Part shown: positions 41,400-49,933 of the stretch, one piece after another
Numbering within the stretch: position 1 is the stretch's first letter
Layout of the letters: every line of letters starts with the position of its first letter
From: Oscillospiraceae bacterium
Lineage (GTDB): Bacteria > Bacillota > Clostridia > Oscillospirales > UBA929
Direction: 5' to 3'
DNA: 64,000 bases
Assembly: GCA_009782215.1 (NCBI GenBank)
Contig: WRKO01000004.1
Coordinates: forward strand, 49,573-113,572
Translations under genes and position numbers: made by a program
The notes under the pieces: model-generated
Told to the model about the DNA's origin: nothing
Database searches by the model: none
The model's input: only the letters and a program-made list of their open reading frames with translations

Positions 41400-42002
41400 C
41401 TATAATAGTTCAAACATAATGATTATTGCAGCATATAAATTTGAAATTCCGTGTAAGAGCCAGCTTGGAATTATTGATCCATTTGATTTCTCGTTGATAT
41501 ATCCCATTAACCAGCCAAGCATACCAGTAAATGCAATCACAAGCATTGGGATTGCTATGCCAAGTGCAGGAAACATTGTAGCTCCATGTAACATCCCGAA
41601 TAAAATCGCTTGCAAGGTATTACCGACATAAAATCCAAGTTTTCCGCAAAGCCGTTTTCCTATGAATCCGCGAAACAATATTTCTTCAGCAAAGGCTGTT
41701 GCAATAAAGGCAAATACAACTGCTGGGATAAATGCCTTTATACCTTGTCCTCCGAAACGCTCATTGGCTAGTTGTATGTCATCGGGCAATAAAGGGTCTA
41801 AAACAAGCGACATTGAAATAATTATAGCTAAAGCCACGCAGAGAGAAATCGCAAATTTCTTTTTCTCCTTTATTATAGGTTTCTTTAAGCCAATCCAAGA
41901 AAAGAACGACGTTTTTTTAGCTGTTATGAGCCACCATATAACAGGGATAACTGACATGGCGGAAACTTGCAATACCGCAGTTAACAATTCATTTACAAGC
42001 AA
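41400..42002 (-). CDS. CPBP-family intramembrane metalloprotease
   Basis: 200 residues, about six membrane helices, with the CPBP/Abi motif 1 'FAEEILFRGFIGKRL' (paired Glu), and the His motif 'LFGMLHGATMF'. A third motif is near 'LLHGISNLYA'. Members process prenylated peptides, act in bacteriocin self-immunity or in stress signalling. TTG start with GGGAGGG upstream. AT-rich relative to both neighbours and flanked by a direct repeat, consistent with acquisition. Confidence 0.88.
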   Translation of the reverse strand: MLVNELLTAVLQVSAMSVIPVIWWLITAKKTSFFSWIGLKKPIIKEKKKFAISLCVALAIIISMSLVLDPLLPDDIQLANERFGGQGIKAFIPAVVFAFIATAFAEEILFRGFIGKRLCGKLGFYVGNTLQAILFGMLHGATMFPALGIAIPMLVIAFTGMLGWLMGYINEKSNGSIIPSWLLHGISNLYAAIIIMFELL

Positions 42003-42119
42003 GTATTACCCTCCCAACTGTCAATATGGATTATTTAAGTTTTCAACTTTTGAATAAGTAAAGGCGGGGTATATTTGTCGGGACATATCGGGTTATGAAC
42101 GGCGCGTCCGAGCCTTTCT

Positions 42120-43013
42120 TCACACGGAGAACTGACGGAAGGGCGGGGCACCGGCGCCGATTTCAAATACCCGGCCGTCCAGCTTGATTTTCACCGCGCA
42201 GAGCGCCAGCGGTTCGCCCTTGCGTCCCTTGCCGTATTTGCCGTCGCCGAGAACGGGAAACCCCCGGCTCGCGCACTGGACGCGAATCTGGTGCGTCCGC
42301 CCGGTAACCAGCTCAATTTCCAGCAAGCTCTTCCCGCCGACCGATTGCAGCACCGCGTACCGCAGCACCGCCTCCTTCGCCCCCGGCGAAGGTGATTTCC
42401 GCGCATAGACGCGCTTCTCCACCGCGTCCTTCCACAAGTAATCCCGCCATTCCCCCTTCGCCGGAGACGGAACCCCCTCCACGGCGCATCGGTACGTCTT
42501 CACCACCTCGCGCCGCCGTATCTTCTCCGTAATGTCCCGCAGCGCCTCTCCGGTCTTGGCAAACAGCAGCAGCCCCTCGGTGTTGCGATCCAGCCGGTGG
42601 CAGAGGGAAGGGGTGAACAATTGACAATTGACAATTGACAATTGACAATTTCGGACGTAGGCGCGGGCCATTTCCTCGAAGTCGGGTTGGCTGGGGACGC
42701 CGGGGGGCTTGTGGAGGACAAGCATCCGCTCATCCTCATACACAATGCTCCCCACCCCCAACGTCCCATACTCTTTCATCTTCACTCTTTCATCTTTCCT
42801 CTGCGCGTGCGCGTGCGCGTCAAGCGCGTAAACGCGCACCACGTCGCCCTCCGCGAGCCGTTCGTCGGCGCGGCAGGGTCTGCCGTTGCGCTTGACGTCT
42901 TTCTTGCGGAAGGCTTTTTGGATGGCGGACGGGGGCAGGCCGGGCGCGGCCCTGCTTAAAAAACGGTCGGCGCGCTGTCCGGCGCTGTCTTTTGTTACGG
43001 CGTATTCTTTCAT
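42120..43013 (-). CDS. RluA-family pseudouridine synthase
   Basis: 297 residues: N-terminal S4 domain ('RADRFLSRAAPGLPPSAIQ'), then the catalytic domain with the Asp motif 'LCHRLDRNTEGLLLFAKT' and 'RTHQIRVQCASRGFPVLGD'. Between 'PSQPDFEEMARAYV' and the Asp motif the family normally has an ordinary loop. Here a heptanucleotide tandem repeat encodes 'NCQLSIVNCQLF'. A second low-complexity stretch (GCGCGT units near 42800) encodes AHAHA in the linker. The frame is open as sequenced. Target RNA unknown. Confidence 0.88.
   Translation of the reverse strand: MKEYAVTKDSAGQRADRFLSRAAPGLPPSAIQKAFRKKDVKRNGRPCRADERLAEGDVVRVYALDAHAHAQRKDERVKMKEYGTLGVGSIVYEDERMLVLHKPPGVPSQPDFEEMARAYVRNCQLSIVNCQLFTPSLCHRLDRNTEGLLLFAKTGEALRDITEKIRRREVVKTYRCAVEGVPSPAKGEWRDYLWKDAVEKRVYARKSPSPGAKEAVLRYAVLQSVGGKSLLEIELVTGRTHQIRVQCASRGFPVLGDGKYGKGRKGEPLALCAVKIKLDGRVFEIGAGAPPFRQFSV
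42617..42650. repeat. Heptanucleotide tandem repeat (ACAATTG, about 4.9 copies) inside the pseudouridine synthase gene
   Basis: Four full ACAATTG units and a partial fifth lie in the coding region just before the catalytic motif. Because the unit is 7 bases, gain or loss of one copy shifts the frame and removes the catalytic domain. Confidence 0.9.
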
Positions 43014-43052
43014 ATGTTGATTGTAATCTTTTGATTATTGGCTGTCAAGGGC

Positions 43053-43081
43053 TTGCTTTTCAGTTTTCCATCCTATATAAT
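43053..43081 (+). promoter_or_regulatory. Sigma-A promoter of xylA
   Basis: TTGCTT (43053-43058), a 17-base spacer and TATAAT (43076-43081), some 27 bases before the ATG. I saw no XylR-type operator with confidence. Confidence 0.72.
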
Positions 43082-43107
43082 AAATACGAACAAAAAATTC
43101 AGAGAGG

Positions 43108-44469
43108 ATGGTTGCCTTGCTGTTTCCTGAAATTCCGAATATCCCATACAGGGGCGGAGAAGATTTTTTATCTTTCCGCTGGTACAACCCCGACGAGGTC
43201 ATTTTAGGCAAGACAATGAAAGAACACTGTAAGTTCGCGCTGGCGTGGTGGCACACCCTTTGCGCCGAAGGCGCCGACATGTTCGGCGGCGGCACAGCCG
43301 ACAAAGCGTTCGGCGCCGACAAGTCCGACTATATGGCTTACGCCAAGGCCAAGGCCGACGCGGGCTTTGAGATTATGCAAAAGCTCGGCATTGACTGCTT
43401 CTGCTTCCACGACCACGATTTGGTGGAGGAAGCGCCCACGCTGGCGGAGAGCAACAAACGCCTTGACGAAATCACCGACTACATCAAAACGAAGATGGAC
43501 GAGACAGGCATAAAATGCCTGTGGGGAACCTGCAACGCGTTCAGCCACAAGCGTTTCATGGCGGGCGCGGGCACCTCGCCCAGCGCCGATATCTTCGCCT
43601 ATGCCGCCGCGAAAATCAAAAAAGCGGTGGAGCTGACCGTCAAGCTGGGCGGTACGGGCTACGTCTTCTGGGGCGGCCGCGAGGGGTATGAAACCCTGCT
43701 CAACACCGATATGCGGCTGGAGCAGGAAAACCTCGCCCGCCTGATTAAAATGACCATCCAATACGCCCGCTCCATCGGCTTCAAGGGCGACTTCTACATC
43801 GAGCCCAAGCCCAAGGAGCCGAGCAAGCACCAATACGACGTTGACGTCGCCTCAACCTGCAACTTCCTGCGCGCCCACGGCCTGATGGGCGAGGTGAAGA
43901 TGAACGTCGAGGCCAACCACGCCACGCTGGCGGGGCATACCTTCCAGCATGAGCTGCGCGCCGCTGCCGACAACGGCGTCTTCGGCTCAATCGACGCCAA
44001 CCAAGGCGACCTGATGCTGGGCTGGGACACCGACCAGTTCCCCAGCGACGTATACAGCGCCACGATGTGTATGCTCGAAGTCATCCGCGCCGGCGGCTTC
44101 ACCAACGGCGGCCTCAACTTTGACGCCAAAACCCGCCGCATGTCCTACACCATCGAGGATATCTTCCACGGCTTCATCACCGGCATGGACACCTACGCGC
44201 TCGGCTTGCGCAAAGCCTGCCAGCTCATCGAGGACGGACGCATCGCCCAGTTCGCCGAGGAGCGCTACGCAAGCTACAAAACCGGCATCGGCGCCGACAT
44301 CGTCCTCGGCAAGGCCGGTCTGGTCGAGCTGGAGCAGTATTCCCTCCAGCGCGAGCCGCAGCTCCCGCCCAGCGGACGCCAAGAAATGCTGGAAGGCATC
44401 GTCAACTGCATCCTGTTTGAGGGCAAACCCAGAATGCGCCGCTGGAACGACGTCCCCCCGCCCGTATAA
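43108..44469 (+). CDS. xylA: Xylose isomerase XylA
   Basis: Interconverts D-xylose and D-xylulose. The 453 residues (class II-type length) carry '[17 protein letters not shown]' (catalytic His/Asp), '[16 protein letters not shown]', the metal-binding '[16 protein letters not shown]', '[16 protein letters not shown]' and '[17 protein letters not shown]'. All active-site motifs are intact. GAGAGG abuts the ATG at 43108; a TTG at 43120 is better spaced and may be the true start. Monocistronic between a promoter and a terminator. No xylulokinase is nearby. Confidence 0.97.
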   Translation: MVALLFPEIPNIPYRGGEDFLSFRWYNPDEVILGKTMKEHCKFALAWWHTLCAEGADMFGGGTADKAFGADKSDYMAYAKAKADAGFEIMQKLGIDCFCFHDHDLVEEAPTLAESNKRLDEITDYIKTKMDETGIKCLWGTCNAFSHKRFMAGAGTSPSADIFAYAAAKIKKAVELTVKLGGTGYVFWGGREGYETLLNTDMRLEQENLARLIKMTIQYARSIGFKGDFYIEPKPKEPSKHQYDVDVASTCNFLRAHGLMGEVKMNVEANHATLAGHTFQHELRAAADNGVFGSIDANQGDLMLGWDTDQFPSDVYSATMCMLEVIRAGGFTNGGLNFDAKTRRMSYTIEDIFHGFITGMDTYALGLRKACQLIEDGRIAQFAEERYASYKTGIGADIVLGKAGLVELEQYSLQREPQLPPSGRQEMLEGIVNCILFEGKPRMRRWNDVPPPV

Positions 44470-44486
44470 ACCACCCCCACCATAAA

Positions 44487-44511
44487 ACAGAGCGGCGCTT
44501 TGCCGCTCTGT
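44487..44511 (+). terminator. Terminator after xylA
   Basis: A 10-bp perfect stem (ACAGAGCGGC / GCCGCTCTGT), loop GCTTT, followed by a T-rich TGTTGTG. Confidence 0.75.
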
Positions 44512-44528
44512 TGTTGTGTGCTATCACG

Positions 44529-45062
44529 TCAAGCAGTCCAGCTCTTCCCTCGTGCGGCCGGCGCTGCTTTTAACTCGCGCATCTGCTCCATATGCCGGCG
44601 CATTAGCTCAACCCATGTGGGTTTTTCGTTTTTTGGAATCTCTATCAGCGACCGTCTCTGCGCGCGGGTATCAGGCGTCCTTGCAATGGTCCAACTACTT
44701 GAACTGCCATCAGCACTAAAAATGGTACCCATTGCAATAACCGTGTCGCCTCTTGCTCTGATTTGGTCAGCGCCCCACTGTTGAAATTTTATGGTGTCTA
44801 AAAACCGAGCCTTCATTTCAATCATTTTTTCGGGGTCATTGGCCATATCCCGGAACACTTGCGGGTGGATGGACACATTATGCACCCCGCTTGCGAGGAA
44901 AGGCTTGGTGTCGGTTGACTGCCCCCAGCCGGCAAACATTTGCCAAACAGAATTCGCAACGCTTCTTGCGTTTGCGTTTTCCTGCCGGTTTGCGGTCAGC
45001 GCCACCGCCTTATGGTAAGATTCCTGCGAAACCCAACTGCCGTTGACATTGATGCCGTCCAT
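44529..45062 (-). CDS. Hypothetical protein, DUF6033-like
   Basis: About 177 residues. The core 'VSIHPQVFRDMANDPEKMIE' and 'GDTVIAMGTIFSADGSSSSW' resemble a clostridial family (DUF6033-like) of unknown role. Start at MDGINVNG is chosen because GGAGG lies 10 bases upstream; the frame extends to 45113. There is no signal peptide. Monocistronic, opposite xylA. Confidence 0.65.
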   Translation of the reverse strand: MDGINVNGSWVSQESYHKAVALTANRQENANARSVANSVWQMFAGWGQSTDTKPFLASGVHNVSIHPQVFRDMANDPEKMIEMKARFLDTIKFQQWGADQIRARGDTVIAMGTIFSADGSSSSWTIARTPDTRAQRRSLIEIPKNEKPTWVELMRRHMEQMRELKAAPAARGKSWTA

Positions 45063-45282
45063 CACCCATCGTCCTCCTTGACTATAATCTCCCTTATCTA
45101 TCATTATCGGCATAACAAGGAAAAATCTTTAGAAGACCATAGATAGACCGTGCCGCTTGCCTAAGTCTAATAGACCGTGAACACCGCATAGCATGGTACG
45201 AAAGACGGAAGGTCGCTTGAGAAACGACAAATTATTTGAAGTTTCTTGTCTTGCAGTCCCCGCCTAATGAGCTGGAGGACAC

Positions 45283-45543
45283 CTAAAAGAAAATACTGTT
45301 ATACATCTCGCCGTCCAGAATTTTCCCATAACTCTCGGTTTGCGTTATTTTAACTTTTTTGTCTATAGCTTCTTGTAATACTGCAATGCGAATTTCATAC
45401 CCCATAGAAAACCATCCTATAGGGTATAAATCAGAATTGTTATCGTCATCAAAGAAAGACTTTATCTTTCTTCCTAGAGCTTTTGTATATAACGCATCCA
45501 TCATTATATAGGCGGTATTAACATCAAAACAATTCTGTTCCAT
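45283..45543 (-). CDS. Hypothetical protein, 86 residues
   Basis: An AT-rich short gene: 'NCFDVNTAYIMMDALYTKAL' and a Lys/Thr-rich C-terminal half ending 'YNSIFF'. I do not recognise it. The ATG at 45543 has an AAGGGG site; the frame extends to 45585. The 220 bases between it and the DUF6033-like gene show nothing. Confidence 0.6.
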   Translation of the reverse strand: MEQNCFDVNTAYIMMDALYTKALGRKIKSFFDDDNNSDLYPIGWFSMGYEIRIAVLQEAIDKKVKITQTESYGKILDGEMYNSIFF

Positions 45544-45663
45544 ATTTACTTGCCCCTTGCTTATAATTTTCAAGTTCATCTTCACCGTTCTGTTTCAGAT
45601 TTTCATCGGAAAAATCTGATAGATTCCCGCTATGGCGCGGTCATACCACTCGTTGTTATGATG

Positions 45664-46029
45664 ATGCAAGCAGGCCTGTAAGCCGGGTTCTGTTGAAAAC
45701 AGCCATCTATCTGGGCCGCCTGTTGCCAAACGGCTCAATGCCACCCGTCCGGGAACTGCCGGGCCGGCTTGGAGAGCCATACGGCGCTCCTTGGTGTCCC
45801 GTGTCGGTGTTGCTCCGAATAGAGTTTACAGGCCCCTCCGCTCTCACGGAGACGCGGTGAGCTCTTACCTCACCTTTCCACCTTTTCCGGGCGCGTACGC
45901 CCGGTAGTCTATTTCTGTTGCACTTGTCCGCGCATCACTGCGGGCGGGCGTTACCCGCTATTCTTGCCCTACGGAGCCCGGACTTTCCTCCAGCGCGTCC
46001 GCGCCGGCGGCTGTTCAGCCTGCTTGCGG
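45664..46029 (-). ncRNA. rnpB: RNase P RNA (class A type)
   Basis: The catalytic RNA of RNase P. On the minus strand it starts near the P1 strand GCAAGCAGGC and shows the conserved GAGGAAAGTCCGGGCTCC and P4/P15-region signals ('ACAGAACCCGGCTTA' near the 3' end). It closes with the P1 partner GCCTGCTTGC. Length is about 366 bases. End points are estimated from P1 pairing. A short open frame lying inside it is spurious. Confidence 0.95.
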
Positions 46030-46082
46030 AAACAGTATACCAAAACAAACGCGAATTGTCAAACCCCCGCATCCGCCCTCTG

Positions 46083-46114
46083 TAGGGGCGACCGTCCCCG
46101 GTCGCCCGCACGTA
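46083..46114. repeat. Dispersed hairpin repeat, copy D
   Basis: TAGGG, then an 8-bp stem (GGGCGACC / GGTCGCCC) and CCCGCACGTA, closely matching copy A near 5755 outside the stem. It lies 6 bases past the stop of the symporter gene. Confidence 0.6.
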
Positions 46115-46119
46115 TCCCG

Positions 46120-47415
46120 TTACGTCGGGCTGCGGGGCGCAGAGCGCCGCGTCGCCTCAAACACCGCCGGGCTCAAAACCAAAATGGCCGCGAGGTTAGG
46201 CAGCGCCATCAGGGCGTTCATCACGTCCGAAAACGCCCAGACGGTATCCAGCCGCATGACGGCGCCGGGCAGCAGCGCCGCGATAAAAGCCGCGCGGTAG
46301 AGAACGGGCGCTGCGGCGCCGGGGAAGACATACTGACAGCACCGCTCGCCGTAAAAGCACCAGCCCGGAATGGTGGCAAATGCGAACAGAATGGTGCATA
46401 CGGCGACCGCACCGCCCCCGAAGGGGCCGAGAACGCGCTCAAACGCCGCCACCGTCAGCGCCGCCCCGTCCGCCGCGCCGCCCGGCGCGTAAACCCCGGT
46501 GGCAAGGATTACAAGGGCGGTCAGGGTGCAGAGAACCATCGTGTCGATAAACACCTCCAGCGCGCCCCACATCCCTTGGCGCGCGGCGCTGTCCGTTTCG
46601 GCGCAGGCGTGGGCTATGGGGGCGCTCCCCATCCCCGCCTCATGGGTAAACACCCCTCTGGCAACGCCGAACCGTATGGCCCGCGTGACGGTATACCCCG
46701 CCGCGCCGCCCAAAACCGCCCCCGGCGCGAACGCGCCCCCGGCAATCAGGCGCAGGGCGGAGGGTATCCCGTCCCGGCTGAGAATCAGCACCGCCGCCGC
46801 CAGCGCGATATACAGGCCGGACATAAGCGGCACCAGCTTTTCCGTCACCGAGACGACGGAGCGTATGCCGCCCAGCAGCACGGCGGCGGCGAGGATGGCC
46901 GCCGCGCCGCCCGTCACGGCGCGGGGAACGCGGAAAACGGCGTAACACGCGTCCGCCATAGTATGTACTTGGGTGAGATTCCCCACCCCGAAGGCCGCCG
47001 CCATGCAGAAACCCGCAAACATCAAAGCCGGGACGCGCCAGCCGATGGCCTCCATGTAATACATAGGGCCGCCGTAATACCCGCCGTTCGGATGCTCTCT
47101 GCGGTAGCGCACCGCCAGAAACACCTCGGCGTATTTCGTCATCATCCCCAGCAGCGCCGATACCCACATCCAGAAAACCGCGCCCGGCCCCCCCGCCGCG
47201 ATGGCGGTCGCCACCCCGGCAATGTTGCCGGTTCCCGCGGTAGACGCCAGCGCGGTGGTCATCGCCTGATACGGCGACACGCCGCCGCCCGCCTTTTCGC
47301 CGCCGGTAAAAAGGCTCCCCAGCGTCTGGCGGAAGATGTCCCCCATACGGCGTATCTGCCAAAACCCGCTGCCCACTGAAAACCAAAGCCCCGCCCCGAG
47401 CAAGACGACCCACAT
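46120..47415 (-). CDS. AGCS-family sodium:alanine/glycine symporter
   Basis: 431-residue membrane transporter with about 10 helices. AGCS signatures are 'STAGTGNIAGVATAIAAGGP' and 'FWMWVSALLGMMTKYAEVFLA', then 'GGPMYYMEAIG' and 'GVFTHEAGMGSAPIAHA'. The start at 47415 (MWVVLLG) has a GGAGAAGG site; the frame extends to 47511 without one. Slightly short at the C-terminus for the family. Probably sodium-driven amino-acid uptake, which fits a neighbour that may pump sodium. Confidence 0.93.
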   Translation of the reverse strand: MWVVLLGAGLWFSVGSGFWQIRRMGDIFRQTLGSLFTGGEKAGGGVSPYQAMTTALASTAGTGNIAGVATAIAAGGPGAVFWMWVSALLGMMTKYAEVFLAVRYRREHPNGGYYGGPMYYMEAIGWRVPALMFAGFCMAAAFGVGNLTQVHTMADACYAVFRVPRAVTGGAAAILAAAVLLGGIRSVVSVTEKLVPLMSGLYIALAAAVLILSRDGIPSALRLIAGGAFAPGAVLGGAAGYTVTRAIRFGVARGVFTHEAGMGSAPIAHACAETDSAARQGMWGALEVFIDTMVLCTLTALVILATGVYAPGGAADGAALTVAAFERVLGPFGGGAVAVCTILFAFATIPGWCFYGERCCQYVFPGAAAPVLYRAAFIAALLPGAVMRLDTVWAFSDVMNALMALPNLAAILVLSPAVFEATRRSAPRSPT

Positions 47416-47499
47416 ATTCTTCCTTCTCCCCCCGCGGATGGACGCACTTCGCTTGTACCACATCCATACTCGCCGGGGGAGCTGAATAGAACGTGAACC

Positions 47500-47522
47500 G
47501 GGGGCGGCCATCAGCCGCCCCC
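47500..47522. terminator. GC hairpin downstream of hppA
   Basis: A 9-bp perfect stem (GGGGGCGGC / GCCGCCCCC) with a 5-base loop, 18 bases after the hppA stop. No U-run on the minus side, so it may be an mRNA-end stabiliser rather than a terminator. Confidence 0.45.
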
Positions 47523-47540
47523 GTCTTATTCAGATTGTTT

Positions 47541-49664
47541 TTAGAATATGTGGTAGGACAGAACCAACCCGGCGAAGACGATGGAAACCATCGCGCTCAG
47601 CTTGAGCAGGATGTCAACGGCCGGGCCGCAGGTGTCTTTGAAGGGGTCGCCTACGGTGTCCCCCACGACGGCGGCCTTGTGCGCGTCGGAGCCTTTTCCG
47701 CCGTGGCTGCCGGCTTCGATGTATTTTTTGGCGTTGTCCCACGCTCCGCCGGAGTTCGCGGTGAAAATTGCCATCATCAGGCCGCAGGCGGTAGCGCCCA
47801 TCAAAAAGCCCACAACCCCGTCGGGGCCCAGCACCAGCCCGGTGCCAATCGGCGCGAACACGGCCAGCAGCGCCGGGAAGACCATTTCGCGGATGGAGGA
47901 TTTGGTGCATAGGTCAACGCAGGTCTCATAATCGGCTTCGGCGGTTCCTGCCATAAGCCCCGTAATCTCCTTGAATTGGCGGCGAACTTCCACGACGACC
48001 GATTGCGCCGCGCGCCCGACCGAGTTCATCAGCCGCGCCGTGAAGAAGAAGGTAATCATGCATCCGAGGAACAGACCCACAAGGACAGTGGGGTTATTGA
48101 TTGCGAGGTCCAATTCAAAGTCGGGGTCAAGATAATGGAGCCTGTCGATGTAAGAGGCGACCAGCGCGAGCGCCGTCAGCGCCCCGGCGGCAATGGCAAA
48201 GCCCTTGCCCGTGGCGGCGGTGGTGTTGCCCAGCGAATCCAGCGCGTCGGTGCGCTGGCGGACTTCCTTGGGCAGCTTGGCCATTTCGGCAATCCCCCCG
48301 GCATTGTCGGCGACCGGGCCGTAAGCGTCGTTGGCCAGCGTAAGCCCCAATGTGGAGAGCATCCCCACAGCGGAAAGCCCGATGCCGTATAAGCCTATCT
48401 TCGCGGCATCTTCGGCGGCAAGGTCAAGCCCTGCGCCCGAGATAAAGAAGGAGACGAGAATGGACGCGCAGATAATCAGGGTGGGGATGGCGGTGGACTT
48501 CATGCCCAGCGAAAGCCCGCCAATCATCAGCGTAGCCGTCCCGGTTTTCGTCGTTCCCGCCAGCTCCTTTGTCGGATTATAATTGTCTGACGTATAGTAT
48601 TCGGTAACGAAAGCAATACCGACGCCGGCAAGCAGCCCGGAAAGAATTGCGCCGTAAAGCCCTATGTAATCAGAGCCAAGCATAAACCACACCAAGGGGA
48701 AAGAGATGACGGCGATAGCGATGGCGGAGAAGTTGGTGCCGCGGCGCAGGGCGGATAACAGATTCTTTTGGGTAGCGCCCTCTTTCGTTCGGACAAGGAA
48801 GGAGCCGATGATGGAAGCGATGACGCCGATGGCGGCCATTGCCATAGGGATGGTGACCGCTCTGTCCCCGGTGAGCATGTCGTCAAAAACCGAGGCGGCG
48901 GCGACGCCCAGCGCGCAGGAGGACACGATGGAGCCGACATAGGACTCATACAGATCCGCGCCCATGCCCGCCACGTCGCCCACGTTGTCGCCCACGTTGT
49001 CGGCGATGACGGCGGGGTTGCGCGGGTCGTCCTCGGGGATACCGGCCTCAACCTTCCCCACAAGGTCGGCGCCCACGTCGGCGGCTTTTGTAAAGATGCC
49101 CCCGCCAACGCGCGCGAACAGCGCCACCGTGGAAGCGCCCATGCCGAAGGTCAGCATGGCGGCGGTGATTTCATGGATAGGCTCGTTGAACACATATTTG
49201 AGGATGTAGTACCAAGCGGCCAAATCAAACAGCCCCAGCCCCACCACGACAAAGCCCATGACCGAGCCGGCCGAGAACGCCACGCGCAGCCCTTTGTTCA
49301 GGCTTTCCTGAGCGGCGTTGGCGGTGCGGGCGTTGGCCATTGTCGCGGCCTTCATGCCGACAAAGCCGGCAAAGCCGGAAAACGCGCCGCCGGTAAGGAA
49401 GGCGAACGGGACATACCATGTAAGGAAGTCAAAAAAAGCCATAACGCATAAAATGGCAATCATCACCACAAAGAACCACGCGATGGTGGTGTACTGCCGT
49501 TTCATAAAGGCGTTCGCGCCCCTGCGGATTTTTGCCGAGATGGCCTTCATGGCGTCATTGCCCTCGGGGAAGCTTTTGATTTTTCTGAAGAGGTAGACAA
49601 CAAATGCCAGCGCCAGCACCGCGCCGATTGGGGTTAGAATCATAAGGTCGATGTTGCGGTTCAT
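47541..49664 (-). CDS. hppA: Membrane-bound ion-translocating pyrophosphatase HppA (K+-dependent type)
   Basis: Pumps Na+ or H+ using pyrophosphate hydrolysis. The 707 residues form about 16 helices. The substrate-binding site reads 'DVGADLVGKVEAGIPEDDPR' and continues with 'NVGDNVGDVAGMGADLYES'. The stretch 'GNTTAATGKGFAIAAGAL' has Ala where K+-independent enzymes carry Lys, so it should need potassium. A C-terminal 'DTVGDPFKDTCGPAVDILLKL' closes the site. The pumped ion cannot be fixed by eye; clostridial relatives usually pump Na+. Confidence 0.96.
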   Translation of the reverse strand: MNRNIDLMILTPIGAVLALAFVVYLFRKIKSFPEGNDAMKAISAKIRRGANAFMKRQYTTIAWFFVVMIAILCVMAFFDFLTWYVPFAFLTGGAFSGFAGFVGMKAATMANARTANAAQESLNKGLRVAFSAGSVMGFVVVGLGLFDLAAWYYILKYVFNEPIHEITAAMLTFGMGASTVALFARVGGGIFTKAADVGADLVGKVEAGIPEDDPRNPAVIADNVGDNVGDVAGMGADLYESYVGSIVSSCALGVAAASVFDDMLTGDRAVTIPMAMAAIGVIASIIGSFLVRTKEGATQKNLLSALRRGTNFSAIAIAVISFPLVWFMLGSDYIGLYGAILSGLLAGVGIAFVTEYYTSDNYNPTKELAGTTKTGTATLMIGGLSLGMKSTAIPTLIICASILVSFFISGAGLDLAAEDAAKIGLYGIGLSAVGMLSTLGLTLANDAYGPVADNAGGIAEMAKLPKEVRQRTDALDSLGNTTAATGKGFAIAAGALTALALVASYIDRLHYLDPDFELDLAINNPTVLVGLFLGCMITFFFTARLMNSVGRAAQSVVVEVRRQFKEITGLMAGTAEADYETCVDLCTKSSIREMVFPALLAVFAPIGTGLVLGPDGVVGFLMGATACGLMMAIFTANSGGAWDNAKKYIEAGSHGGKGSDAHKAAVVGDTVGDPFKDTCGPAVDILLKLSAMVSIVFAGLVLSYHIF

Positions 49665-49773
49665 GTTACGATTTCCTCCTTAAATAGTATTGATGACCAA
49701 TTCTCGCCACGTTACACTATATCACTGTCGTCCGCGCTTGTCAAGCGACAACCCGACATTTTTCCACATTATC

Positions 49774-49782
49774 ATTATACCA
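49774..49782 (-). promoter_or_regulatory. Extended -10 promoter of hppA
   Basis: On the minus strand TGGTATAAT is a full extended -10 element, about 110 bases before the hppA ATG. The -35 region is T-rich without a clear box. The remaining bases to 49933 hold no gene. Confidence 0.6.
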
Positions 49783-49933
49783 CAGGCGCGGCTCTCAAAA
49801 ACTATCTATTTTTTTCGCCTGTTTTCAACGCAAACGCCTTCGGATAAAGCGCCGTTCCGCGCTATCCGAAAGCGTTTGCAAACATTATCGCCGAAAACGT
49901 CCGTTTTGAATTATGTTCGCTTTTGAAAAAAGT

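Noticed and set aside
45595..45780. Short frame near the 3' end of rnpB
   Set aside because: The region is structured RNase P RNA; the frame has no ribosome binding site.
45964..47379. 471-residue open frame opposite the symporter and rnpB
   Set aside because: Arg/Pro/Gly-rich antisense shadow of a real transporter; it also runs into the RNase P RNA gene.
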